47,232 nucleotides of DNA, from the NCBI GenBank assembly GCA_024277375.1, contig JAJRVD010000002.1, forward strand, positions 1 to 47,232, read 5' to 3'. Source of the stretch: Candidatus Omnitrophota bacterium (GTDB taxonomy: Bacteria > Omnitrophota > Gorgyraeia > Tantalellales > Tantalellaceae). Shown piece after piece: positions 39,167 through 47,230 of the stretch; position 1 is the stretch's first letter, and each line of letters begins with the position of its first letter. Under the pieces are notes generated by a model. It was not told where the DNA came from. It saw only the letters and a list, made by a program, of their open reading frames with translations, and ran no database searches. Both the position numbers and the translations under genes were made by a program.

Positions 39167-39586
39167 ATGAAAATATTTGTAGCCATATTAATTTTACTTT
39201 CTACCGTCGGCCTGACCTTGTATTGCACCAGCCAGGACGGCCGGGATCCTGACGGTTGTCTGGGCTGCCATATGGACGCCTTTCAAAATATACAGTACTT
39301 ACATCCCCTGGTAAGGCAGGGGGAATGCACAGTGTGTCATATCGAGTATGATATTGAGACCCATCAGGATTCCGGAGATGTGACGTTTGATGTTTGTGTG
39401 GAGTGCCATAATGATGAAAACCTTGGGCGCTCTCATTCTGTCGGCCCCGGTGTTTTGGATCCAAATACGGGTGGTACGATGACCTGCACTTCTTCTTGTC
39501 ATTTTCCACATGGGTCTGATAATAAGTTTCATTTGTCGTTTCGCGACAAAGCTGATCTGTGTCGTAGTTGCCATGCTGAATTTTAA
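39167..39586 (+). CDS. Small exported 5-heme cytochrome c
   Basis: It has a hydrophobic N-terminus (KIFVAILILLSTVGLTLYC), which could be a signal peptide or an atypical lipobox, then CLGCH, CTVCH, CVECH, CTSSCH (a CX3CH variant) and CRSCH. The histidine-rich spacers could supply distal ligands. Length 139 aa. The ATG lies in AAAAAATG just after repeat DNA (GGGGAGCAATCTCT), so translation signals may come from the repeat. It is followed 13 bases later by the HAMP protein. It probably belongs to the electron-conduit set. Confidence 0.8.
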   Translation: MKIFVAILILLSTVGLTLYCTSQDGRDPDGCLGCHMDAFQNIQYLHPLVRQGECTVCHIEYDIETHQDSGDVTFDVCVECHNDENLGRSHSVGPGVLDPNTGGTMTCTSSCHFPHGSDNKFHLSFRDKADLCRSCHAEF

Positions 39587-39598
39587 GGGAGGGATGTA

Positions 39599-40180
39599 AT
39601 GTCAAATAACGTTATAGCTAAACGCAGAAGATTTTTTTTAAAAGACTCATCACAACCAACGCTTATTCTCAAAGTTTATATGATGTTACTTGTGGTTATG
39701 TGTTCCTCCGGAGGGGTGTTTTATTTTATAGGGAATAAGAATCTGACCCAGGAATTTTTCAAAGCGCACTCTGTGATCGAAACTACGATGCAGCTATTGT
39801 TGCCCGCGTTAGTTGCAGTTAACCTCATCGCGCTTTTAGTGGCGTCCTTTTTGGTGATCTCGTTTTCTCATTCTATCGCGGGTCCGGTTTATAGATTGAA
39901 AAACTTATCCGGAAGGATCGCGAAAGGAGACTTGACCGTTGTGGTCAAGTTTCGAGAGAAAGACGCAATTCAGGAGTTGTCAAAAGTCATAAATGATATT
40001 ATAATGGGTTTAAATTCACGTCTGAAAAATCTTGAGGGATCTCTAACGGAGCTCGGGAATTTGTCTGATAAAGTGGAGAACATGAATGCGCTTTCTCCTG
40101 AAGACCTGGCAAACCTCAAGGATAGAATTCTGACGGTAAGTTCTGAACTGGAAGAGAAGATGAAAGAATTTAAACTGTGA
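39599..40180 (+). CDS. Two-helix membrane protein with HAMP domain, no output domain
   Basis: Two transmembrane helices (LILKVYMMLLVVMCSSGGVFYFI and LLLPALVAVNLIALLVASFLVI) flank a short extracytoplasmic loop. A HAMP domain follows (IAGPVYRLKNLSGRIAKGDLTVVV) and then a C-terminal coiled coil. There is no kinase, cyclase or chemotaxis signalling domain, so the protein ends where an output module would start. Length 193 aa; GGGAGGG precedes the ATG. It could sense envelope redox state together with the 5-heme protein or act as a coupling scaffold. Either is inference. Confidence 0.75.
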   Translation: MSNNVIAKRRRFFLKDSSQPTLILKVYMMLLVVMCSSGGVFYFIGNKNLTQEFFKAHSVIETTMQLLLPALVAVNLIALLVASFLVISFSHSIAGPVYRLKNLSGRIAKGDLTVVVKFREKDAIQELSKVINDIIMGLNSRLKNLEGSLTELGNLSDKVENMNALSPEDLANLKDRILTVSSELEEKMKEFKL

Positions 40181-40263
40181 TCACTACCATTAGGTAAATA
40201 CCCCTACATTTGATTACAATCAGAAAACCAGTTACATTTTTTCATCTCAAAACAAGCTTTTTA

Positions 40264-40292
40264 TTGATTTACAATAGCATTTATGTTATAAT
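40264..40292 (+). promoter_or_regulatory. Sigma70-type promoter for the giant protein gene
   Basis: TTGATT, a 17-base spacer and a perfect TATAAT lie about 55 bases before the start codon, in AT-rich DNA. It begins a transcription unit separate from the cytochrome cluster. Confidence 0.6.
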
Positions 40293-40347
40293 AAATCAAC
40301 AAAAAGTAAATAAATCTACCAATAGTACAAATACGAAAGGGTGATAT

Positions 40348-40869
40348 ATGCTGAAAATGAAATTTCCACTCCTCAAAATTTTCACTATTTTTCTTTGTTG
40401 TATTTTTCTGTTCAACACTGCAACACAAGCTCTTGACTTTTCAACACAAAATTTAAATGCGCCTTTATCATCAGGTGAAAGTGGTTTGATTGAAGCCTCT
40501 GGGGCTCTTACGTCAAACATATCGCTCAAAGCAGATGCCACGTTCCGCAATTTTACGTTATTTCTCGCGAAAAATCTTTTAGCGGACGGAAGGGATGATA
40601 CAGAGGTAAGGAAAATAGTAAGCGATTTCATCTCCGAGCTTACTTCGGAGTCCGCATTGTTATTCTTTGAGCTAAAGATGCAGATAGATTTCTCTGGAAT
40701 ACGTGAAGCTGGTGGGATCACATATATTCCTTTTCTAACATCTGGCCCAGATAGACAAAACATTCCTGGATCTATATCCATATCCAAGGCTAATAATCCG
40801 CTGATCAAGCAAGACCCGCGTTGGCAGCGTTATAATACGTATGCAGCTTTAGTGCAGTCGAGAGATTAG
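40348..40869 (+). CDS. N-terminal part of the giant secreted protein, ending at in-frame TAG
   Basis: It begins with a signal peptide (KFPLLKIFTIFLCCIFLFNTATQA) and then an unrecognised domain starting LDFSTQNLNAPLSSGE. The frame stops with TAG after ALVQSRD and continues in the same frame as RIIPSKDMSG into the 1,645-residue ORF. GTG-rich AAAGGGTG lies before the ATG, and a promoter with TATAAT lies upstream. As read it is a 173-aa exported protein. It is more likely the front end of one very large protein, because the downstream ORF has no signal peptide or ribosome binding site. Confidence 0.75.
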   Translation: MLKMKFPLLKIFTIFLCCIFLFNTATQALDFSTQNLNAPLSSGESGLIEASGALTSNISLKADATFRNFTLFLAKNLLADGRDDTEVRKIVSDFISELTSESALLFFELKMQIDFSGIREAGGITYIPFLTSGPDRQNIPGSISISKANNPLIKQDPRWQRYNTYAALVQSRD

Positions 40870-40890
40870 AGAATAATTCCATCCAAGGAT

Positions 40891-43800
40891 ATGAGCGGAG
40901 CCTCCGCGGAAGGTGACTCTAATGCTGAAGTACTAAACCGGATAAATGAAGGCAAGGTTGTTGAGATAACTTTTGACGAAAATAATAATTCTTTAGCTGC
41001 GAACAAAGTACGTTTTTATGAAGGATATGTGCCCGGAGAAACTGCCCCGAAAGATTATCTCGGCGAAAATATGGATGTTAATCAGTTGCTAGTAGGTTCC
41101 GAACGTGGTGTGTTAAAAAAGTGGATCAAAGAACATTATGTGTTGAACAAGCCCCTAAAGTTCAGGGTAATTTTAGGTGAAACTTCTCTAGGTTGGAATA
41201 CCGATTTTGAACATTCCTTTATTGCTCATGCCGGGATCAATGATGGGGTTATTTATCTTGGCTCCGCGTTCTTGAGTTATCTTATGCGGGTTGAAAATAC
41301 TTCACTTAGAGAAGAGGTTCTGGATAAAGATGAATATATGCATTGTCTGGGAATGGGGCATGGTTCTAGCGCAGAGTATGATGAGAGGCGGGCTCTGGTC
41401 GAGCGGGCGCTTAGTCCGCTCGAACGGATAAAACAGGCATTTTTAGACGAGGATGTGTATCGGATAAAGGATGAGCTAGAGACAAGGTTACGTGCCTCGA
41501 AGCTTGATATTCCAAATATCCTTAGTTTTCTTTCTCTGGCTAATGACGTGGCATTAAGCCAATTTACCGCGCCTGTTGAGGCGCGATACGCCATTAAAAA
41601 AGCTGTTTCCATTATGGATGAAGCCGATCAACAAAAGTTGAAGAGTGTACTATCTTCTTCGGCGGCAAAGCAATATCGAGATTTGAGAGTTGTCAGCGAA
41701 TTGCTGATAATGATGGGGGACTACACGCGGCTAAGAGACTTTATAAGAATACACGCACCGGAACTTAGGGGGCGTTCCATATGGCAGGTAACACCTGAGG
41801 GCTATTTCGCTGCCGGTGGATTAGGCAGAGTAATGCAATATTACAATGCTTCAATTGCGAAATTATGCAAAACGTATGATATAGAATTCGGTATAATCGA
41901 GCCTCATTATCAGAAACGCAAAAACAGAGAGAAGGACTCGAATAAAAAATATGTGGATCTTAGGTATGACGAGGATCTAACCCACAACCTGCGGGACATA
42001 AAAAACATCGCTGAATTTCAGGTTGATGTTGGAGATAAAAGGATAACCGCTGTCGTCAAGGAGGCGACTAATGAATTTGGGGTTAGAATATTTACGATAA
42101 GAGACAAAGAAGGATTTTATACGCATTCGCTATATAACTACAGAGATAATGCCTTTGAAAGAGATCCTGAAATTCCCACATGGGATGAATTTTCTAGCTT
42201 TTTCTCAAAAGCCTCTGTTGAGTTAATGAAATGGAAGGACGCGCAGAAAAAACACAAAAAAGTTACCCCCTACAAGGCTCCGGTAGTATGGTGGAATGAT
42301 TCACAAACGGCCCTTGTACCGGTTGAAATGAGAAAGGGTGCTGACGCAGAAAAAAGAAAGAAAGAAGAAAATCCCGAGTACAAAAGCAATACATTTTATA
42401 AAGATGCCATAGTGTGCGGAACTACACACACCTACAAAAATAGACGGGATATATATTCCCTTGAGAACAAAGAGGGAAAGTTGCATGCGGAGTCAGCGAT
42501 GCGGTTTTTGGGTATTCCCGAAGAATATTGGGATTACTTTAAACGTGAAAAGATCATCGATGAGGGAACCGCGCGAGAAAAACCCATTATGGTATATGAT
42601 CTGGCTTCCGGGGGGCTCCGACTTTCGGACGCACAATTCGCCGTATCTAAAATACACAGGGACGAAGTAGCGCCATATGACGCTGCGGGTATGGGCTCGG
42701 AAAATATGAACCTTATTGGTATTGCGAATCGTGACCATATAGCGCAAACAGCAAAGTACTGGTGGAGAGCGCTGAGAGAGCTTTATGGGGAAAAGGTTGA
42801 TGTTTGGAGGCCTACAACTGAGCAGATCCGAGCCGGTAAAAAACTTTCCAAGAAGAAACTTCGGCTAAAACCAAGACAGATATATCATACGAGTTTTGAT
42901 GTGCCCCCGAGTGGGCAGCTTCTTGATGAGGATAAGCCCGTAATCTCGTATTCAGGTAGAGAGGTGGATGAAAAAGCGGGGATGAAACGGGCACTTACAC
43001 TTGAAAACATAAAATATTACGTCAAGAATGGAGCACAGGTCATTATTTATGGGAATATACAGAATTACCCCGAAAGCCAGACATTAGGTTTTCAACTGGC
43101 GAATTTGGCTGCTGAAATTAAAGCTTGGTCTGACGAAGACTATAATATCAAAGGTAGGTTTATCTTTGTTCCGAATTTTGATCTAGACCAGCAGCGGCAG
43201 ATGCAGGCCGCTACGGACGTACAAATTAATGATTCAGATAGAAAGACCGGAGCCGGCGAACGAACTGAAACAAACCCAAATGCTGTTGCTGCGATTCTTG
43301 TAACTATTTTTGATGAAGGTCTTCTTGCTAGGTTGGGGTTAACCCTGGACCTGAATGTTCCGGGTGTTGGTGAAACTCTACGCCCTGAGATGCCCGCTCT
43401 GGACCCCATATATCAAAGTGAGGAATTCAATAAAAAAGCTGAGAGAGCGTATAGAAGGGCCATCGCTAAGGTGCTGGGTTTTGATAGCGATGATCCATCG
43501 AATTGGTCGGAAAGTCTGTCTTTCTATCATGATACCTCGGCTCGTATTGCTCCGGTCTCGGACGCGATGTTTACATCCATGGAATATCTGTGGCAATTTG
43601 GTAGTGCTATTAGAAAAAAGGAAGCAAAAATAAAAGCGAGGGAAATGGAGAAGGATTTAAACGAAAAAGAAATTATGGAAAAAGGGCTGATGGAACAGTT
43701 GTACAAGATAGATGAGGAGACACATCCCGAGAAATATCTCATATACAAAATTACAGACCTTGTGTTGAAGGGCAAAAGCGAGGAGTCGCTTCTTAAATTT

Positions 43801-45828
43801 TTTACAACTGTTCATTTTCAAAAACTCGGAAAAAACATGAATATCCCCGTTACTTTTCTTAATAACCTTATTGATGCGTACTCTAAAGATAAAAGCAAGA
43901 GGGCCTATATAAAAAGTTTTATGCTGAACTTTTTGAAGAAAACAAAAAAGTTATCTGAAAACAAACCCGATTCAGTGCAATCCGCTAGAGATATTCAGAT
44001 AATGACAGGACATGCGTTAACAGTACTTTCATGGATAGAAAGAGATGTCCGAGGAGCGATGGAGATTCGCCTTACGGCTGATGACGAGCGTATGGTTCAA
44101 AACGAAATGCGTGGCCGAAGCTTCATAGACATTAAGAGTTTACCGGATGGCATCATACATGTTGAAACCGAGGGTGCTGTGGGTTTCCATAACAGAGGAT
44201 GGGAAGGGTGGAAGAAAGTCAGGAGTGTCATCCATAACATTTTTGTAAGCGACAAAAAGCTGATGAATGCCGCTCAAGAAAAGCTTGTTATGTACTTAAT
44301 GCTACATGGTTTTATTGAAGTGCCGCATATTTTAAGGAAGGCTACACAAAAAGACGATCCTGACATTAGCACGATACATGAAACCTGCTTCATTGAAGAC
44401 CAATTTGCAGGTTCCTCTCAGACGACAAGTACGGGTGTAGGACATTTTCAGGGACATAAACTTGACATTAAGCATGTTACCGAAGGAGAGGGTGTTCAGG
44501 TCAATGTATTATATGACCAAAATGGCGAGATCGTAGAAGTGTTGACTCAACGTATTAAGCCCGGAGATTGGTGTTTGGCATTACCCGGATATGTCGATTA
44601 CATGATAAATCTTGGTGGGTTGAGATTTAATGATCTTTCAGTTCGTCTTAATGATGATGACATGTATAAGTTTAGTCCAAAGCTTTTTGATGTTATTGGT
44701 GTTCAGCCAAACGCCAAAGAGGTGTCCTCAAGGTTAAAGGCGCTCGGGACTGCTGTTAAGGAACGGGTTGTGAGTGCCCCATATATTGCCATAAAACAAA
44801 AGGGTGGCGCCGTAATAGTTAAAACTGACGACAAAACAGAAGCAGCATCTTCGTATGAAACTAAAGCACTTAAGATGAATGAGATTAAATTTGTGGAATC
44901 AATGCCGAATACTCTCCTGAATATGTACCGAAATTTTTTGACTCCGGAAAACCTTTACGCGAAAGTAGTAAATGAATTTGCTGTCGAACATAAAAACGCA
45001 ATAGAAAGATCCACGCTTCTTAACGCAAAGTCAGCCAAGGAAGCAAAGATTGGAGAGGAGATACCAGATAAAGCAGCTTCTCTTGGAAAGATCGAAGATC
45101 TCATCTCATATGTCGATGATAACGCCCTGTTTATGCAGAGTATTACTGACCCGGAACGAGAGGATCCAAAACTCATACGAATCGCTGTCGAGCAAATTGA
45201 AGCGATTGGAGTTGATACAGTATGTGGTTTCCTTAACGAAATGCAGGCCCCGGATACCAACGTCTATTTACAGCTGTTTTCCGCTCAAAATAAGGTTGCG
45301 AACATTAATTATGAGGAGTACAAAATAGCGCACAAAAAATTACCTCAAGGATTTAAAAACGATAAATGCAATACCGTAACTTTAGTGCCGATATTTAAGA
45401 AGGATGAGTTTGCTACAGGCGGTAATAAATCAGGAGGAAATCCTCAATGGCAAATAGGGGATATTGACCCCATCAGATCGATTCTCTATCCTGCGGGACT
45501 TAACTATGACAAAATGGGGTTAATAAGAAGCATCTCCGAGGGAGTAAGACTTTCCGAGATCTCAAGGAATGCCGATTATGACGTCGGACATGAATTTGTA
45601 TCTTTCACTTGGGCTCAGATAAAAAATATAGTTTTGACCCTGGGTGGAGATATTCGTGATTTTGATCTAACAAAGGAAGATCTTATCACCTTGGCGAGAA
45701 GTGAGGACATTTCAGAAATTGTAACTGTTTTAAATAAATTAGCAAAGCTGTTGCCGATTCTACCAATAAATGTGGAGGAGTTAAAACAAGTTTATGCCCG
45801 GGCAAAAGAAGCCTGGATTCGCGCATAA
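40891..45828 (+). CDS. Giant protein with glycogen synthase/phosphorylase-like and cupin-like domains
   Basis: A 1,645-aa ORF. Near residue 300 IWQVTPEGYFAAGGLGRVMQYYN resembles the GGLG loop of GT5 glycogen synthases. Around 770-790, FVPNFDLDQQRQMQAATDVQIND with KTGAGERTETNPNA resembles the phosphorylase/synthase C-terminal lobe. Around 1,190-1,240, TGVGHFQGHKLDIKHVTEGEGVQVNVL and KPGDWCLALPGYVDYM look like a cupin, possibly of the glucose-6-phosphate isomerase type. An early DEYMHCLGMGHG may be a degenerate HExxH-type site. With the upstream signal peptide the whole would be secreted, which is odd for such enzymes. The substrate is unknown. Confidence 0.7.
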   Translation: MSGASAEGDSNAEVLNRINEGKVVEITFDENNNSLAANKVRFYEGYVPGETAPKDYLGENMDVNQLLVGSERGVLKKWIKEHYVLNKPLKFRVILGETSLGWNTDFEHSFIAHAGINDGVIYLGSAFLSYLMRVENTSLREEVLDKDEYMHCLGMGHGSSAEYDERRALVERALSPLERIKQAFLDEDVYRIKDELETRLRASKLDIPNILSFLSLANDVALSQFTAPVEARYAIKKAVSIMDEADQQKLKSVLSSSAAKQYRDLRVVSELLIMMGDYTRLRDFIRIHAPELRGRSIWQVTPEGYFAAGGLGRVMQYYNASIAKLCKTYDIEFGIIEPHYQKRKNREKDSNKKYVDLRYDEDLTHNLRDIKNIAEFQVDVGDKRITAVVKEATNEFGVRIFTIRDKEGFYTHSLYNYRDNAFERDPEIPTWDEFSSFFSKASVELMKWKDAQKKHKKVTPYKAPVVWWNDSQTALVPVEMRKGADAEKRKKEENPEYKSNTFYKDAIVCGTTHTYKNRRDIYSLENKEGKLHAESAMRFLGIPEEYWDYFKREKIIDEGTAREKPIMVYDLASGGLRLSDAQFAVSKIHRDEVAPYDAAGMGSENMNLIGIANRDHIAQTAKYWWRALRELYGEKVDVWRPTTEQIRAGKKLSKKKLRLKPRQIYHTSFDVPPSGQLLDEDKPVISYSGREVDEKAGMKRALTLENIKYYVKNGAQVIIYGNIQNYPESQTLGFQLANLAAEIKAWSDEDYNIKGRFIFVPNFDLDQQRQMQAATDVQINDSDRKTGAGERTETNPNAVAAILVTIFDEGLLARLGLTLDLNVPGVGETLRPEMPALDPIYQSEEFNKKAERAYRRAIAKVLGFDSDDPSNWSESLSFYHDTSARIAPVSDAMFTSMEYLWQFGSAIRKKEAKIKAREMEKDLNEKEIMEKGLMEQLYKIDEETHPEKYLIYKITDLVLKGKSEESLLKFFTTVHFQKLGKNMNIPVTFLNNLIDAYSKDKSKRAYIKSFMLNFLKKTKKLSENKPDSVQSARDIQIMTGHALTVLSWIERDVRGAMEIRLTADDERMVQNEMRGRSFIDIKSLPDGIIHVETEGAVGFHNRGWEGWKKVRSVIHNIFVSDKKLMNAAQEKLVMYLMLHGFIEVPHILRKATQKDDPDISTIHETCFIEDQFAGSSQTTSTGVGHFQGHKLDIKHVTEGEGVQVNVLYDQNGEIVEVLTQRIKPGDWCLALPGYVDYMINLGGLRFNDLSVRLNDDDMYKFSPKLFDVIGVQPNAKEVSSRLKALGTAVKERVVSAPYIAIKQKGGAVIVKTDDKTEAASSYETKALKMNEIKFVESMPNTLLNMYRNFLTPENLYAKVVNEFAVEHKNAIERSTLLNAKSAKEAKIGEEIPDKAASLGKIEDLISYVDDNALFMQSITDPEREDPKLIRIAVEQIEAIGVDTVCGFLNEMQAPDTNVYLQLFSAQNKVANINYEEYKIAHKKLPQGFKNDKCNTVTLVPIFKKDEFATGGNKSGGNPQWQIGDIDPIRSILYPAGLNYDKMGLIRSISEGVRLSEISRNADYDVGHEFVSFTWAQIKNIVLTLGGDIRDFDLTKEDLITLARSEDISEIVTVLNKLAKLLPILPINVEELKQVYARAKEAWIRA

Positions 45829-45881
45829 TACAGCAATCCCTCGGGGCTACGTATTAATTATGTCTCGATGGCGCTGAATCA

Positions 45882-45926
45882 TCAGGGGTGTCCCTTTGGG
45901 GCCAGGCCCCAAAGGGACACCCCTGA
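45882..45926. repeat. 45-bp palindrome TCAGGGGTGTCCCTTTGGGGCC
   Basis: Perfect 22-base arms around a single central A. It lies 54 bases after the giant gene and may act as a hairpin at its transcript end, although there is no T-run. It resembles the 60-bp palindrome at 424 in design (long, loop-free, GGGACA-containing). Confidence 0.82.
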
Positions 45927-45966
45927 GCACAATGAACGTCCAATATCACCCGCATTCTAAGAATAT

Positions 45967-45995
45967 TTCAATTTATCCAGCAATTCCTGTATAAT
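45967..45995 (+). promoter_or_regulatory. Probable promoter for the nitroreductase gene
   Basis: A perfect TATAAT lies 17 bases downstream of a weak TTCAAT. The -10 box is about 70 bases before the start codon. A small GGAG..CTCC hairpin follows in the leader. Confidence 0.45.
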
Positions 45996-46067
45996 TGTAA
46001 TGTAATCAAGCTTTGTGGAGGCGTAAGCAATGCTCCTCTACAAAATTCACAAAGGAGAAGTAATATC

Positions 46068-46562
46068 ATGGAAACATTTGAAGCTATAGGGAAAAGGGTG
46101 AGTACCAGGGAATACGCGGATAAGCCTGTTGAGAGGGCACTGCTGGAAAAACTTGTAGATGCCGGGATGCGTGCGCCATCGGCTCGAGCGGTTGAGCCAT
46201 GGAGGTTTGTGGTCGTTACTGAAAAAGATGCGTTAGAAAAACTTGGCCAAATAGCTGACCATGGTCCTTTTATTGCTGAGGCGGCGGCATGCATAGCAGT
46301 CTATTGTGAAGACACTAAATATTATCTCGAAGATGGCTGCGCGGCCACAGAAAACATTCTTCTCGCCGCGGCGGATATTGGCATTGGAACTTGCTGGGTT
46401 GCGGGGGATAAAAAAGCCTACGCCTCGGAGGTAGATAATTTACTAAAAGCACCGCAAAATTTTATGCTAATTAGCCTTATCGCGCTAGGTTGGCGAAAAT
46501 CCGAAAAGCAGCAACGCAAAAATCGAGATCTTGATGAAGTCCTGTTTTGGGAATCGTTTTAA
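46068..46562 (+). CDS. Nitroreductase-family flavoprotein
   Basis: A predicted FMN-dependent NAD(P)H oxidoreductase. The N-terminal FMN-binding pattern is RVSTREYADKPVERALLEKLVDAGMRAPSARAVEPWRFVVV. The central DGCAATENILLAAADIGIGTCWV is typical of the family, and LISLIALGW precedes the tail. The length of 164 aa is on the short side, as in many anaerobe members. AAAGGAG lies before the ATG. The substrate cannot be predicted. It stands alone with its own promoter, and a palindrome follows between it and the convergent gene. Confidence 0.9.
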   Translation: METFEAIGKRVSTREYADKPVERALLEKLVDAGMRAPSARAVEPWRFVVVTEKDALEKLGQIADHGPFIAEAAACIAVYCEDTKYYLEDGCAATENILLAAADIGIGTCWVAGDKKAYASEVDNLLKAPQNFMLISLIALGWRKSEKQQRKNRDLDEVLFWESF

Positions 46563-46565
46563 ATG

Positions 46566-46599
46566 TTTGTAGTGGCACGGCGCGTCGTGCCACTACAAA
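46566..46599. terminator. Palindrome between convergent genes, likely bidirectional terminator
   Basis: TTTGTAGTGGCACG pairs with CGTGCCACTACAAA over 14 bp with a 6-base loop. It sits exactly between the stop codons of two convergent genes. It is also a variant of the GTAGGGGC palindrome family, so a repeat may have been recruited as terminator. Confidence 0.65.
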
Positions 46600-46600
46600 A

Positions 46601-47047
46601 TCACATATACAGAAAGATAAGGCGTTCTTTTTCTCTTCCTATCTCCGCCATTACCTGATAAATTTGCGCGTTAATATACGGGTTCGCTCGCCCGAAGCTT
46701 TTCCAGTGGACAAAATACTTTTCTATTCGGGAAAGAAGCTTCTTTATCAATTCGTCCAATTGCCCGCCTTCCGCAGGGAGGTCCTCTGACAGGCTTTGTA
46801 TGGTATTGTTATAGTCATTTATGAGTACATTGATTTTTTGTATGGCAGGTTCATAGTCTATAAAGGAACCCTGGAATTCGTCGTAAATCTCCCGCACGCG
46901 GAGCGTCGTGTCCTCCGAAAGATTTATTAAGTCCAGTATAACCGCTCTTTCAATGTTCTCCGGAGTAGTTCCCAGGGTAAACGTTTCAGGGTGAGACTCG
47001 CAAAATCCAACCAATGATAAAAATATCACTAAGCACAGTGTTTTCAT
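46601..47047 (-). CDS. Small exported hypothetical protein
   Basis: An unrecognised 148-aa protein. The N-terminus MKTLCLVIFLSLVGFC is a signal peptide, possibly with a non-standard lipobox. The mature part is acidic and helical (NIERAVILDLINLSEDTTLRVREIYDEF ... LDELIKKLLSRIEKYF). The track start at 47,098 adds 17 residues, but a promoter (TTGGAT, 16-base spacer, TATAAT) overlaps that extension, and no Shine-Dalgarno sequence precedes this ATG. The -10 box is six bases from the ATG, so the mRNA may be leaderless. Confidence 0.6.
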   Translation of the reverse strand: MKTLCLVIFLSLVGFCESHPETFTLGTTPENIERAVILDLINLSEDTTLRVREIYDEFQGSFIDYEPAIQKINVLINDYNNTIQSLSEDLPAEGGQLDELIKKLLSRIEKYFVHWKSFGRANPYINAQIYQVMAEIGREKERLIFLYM

Positions 47048-47053
47048 GTACAT

Positions 47054-47081
47054 ATTATACCATGAAATAATATTTATCCAA
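47054..47081 (-). promoter_or_regulatory. Promoter of the small exported protein, giving a leaderless start
   Basis: On the minus strand TTGGAT is followed by 16 bases and a perfect TATAAT. The predicted transcription start coincides with the ATG of MKTLCLV. Confidence 0.45.
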
Positions 47082-47104
47082 AAAATTAGGAAAAACAAGT
47101 AGTG

Positions 47105-47230
47105 TCAAGATAATTGGGCACTTTCATGTTCCAGTTCTTTGATCTCTTCCCCCATGGGGGAAGACGGCGCACCTGTTGGTTGCTTTACGGTATCTATATA
47201 TTGAATTATCCCATACACCCAATAACCCAC
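47105..47230 (-). CDS. C-terminal end of a gene running off the window
   Basis: On the minus strand a frame is open from the window edge for 41 codons to TGA. It encodes VGYWVYGIIQYIDTVKQ, then PTGAPSSPMGEEIKELEHES. The hydrophobic start and acidic tail look protein-like, but the piece is too short to identify. Two other frames close sooner. Confidence 0.35.
   Translation of the reverse strand: MGYWVYGIIQYIDTVKQPTGAPSSPMGEEIKELEHESAQLS

Noticed and set aside
40181-40347. Possible c-di-GMP (GEMM) riboswitch before the large gene or the cytochromes
   Set aside because: I looked for the conserved GEMM core in the gaps upstream of the NHL, cytochrome and giant genes and did not see it.
16624-40869. 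Genome-wide reassignment of TAG/TAA, or pyrrolysine use, to explain the internal stops
   Set aside because: Many intact genes here end at TAG or TAA with the next gene starting at once (sirC, hemB, ahbC, ahbB, hemL). TAA is not a pyrrolysine codon, and no pyl genes are visible.
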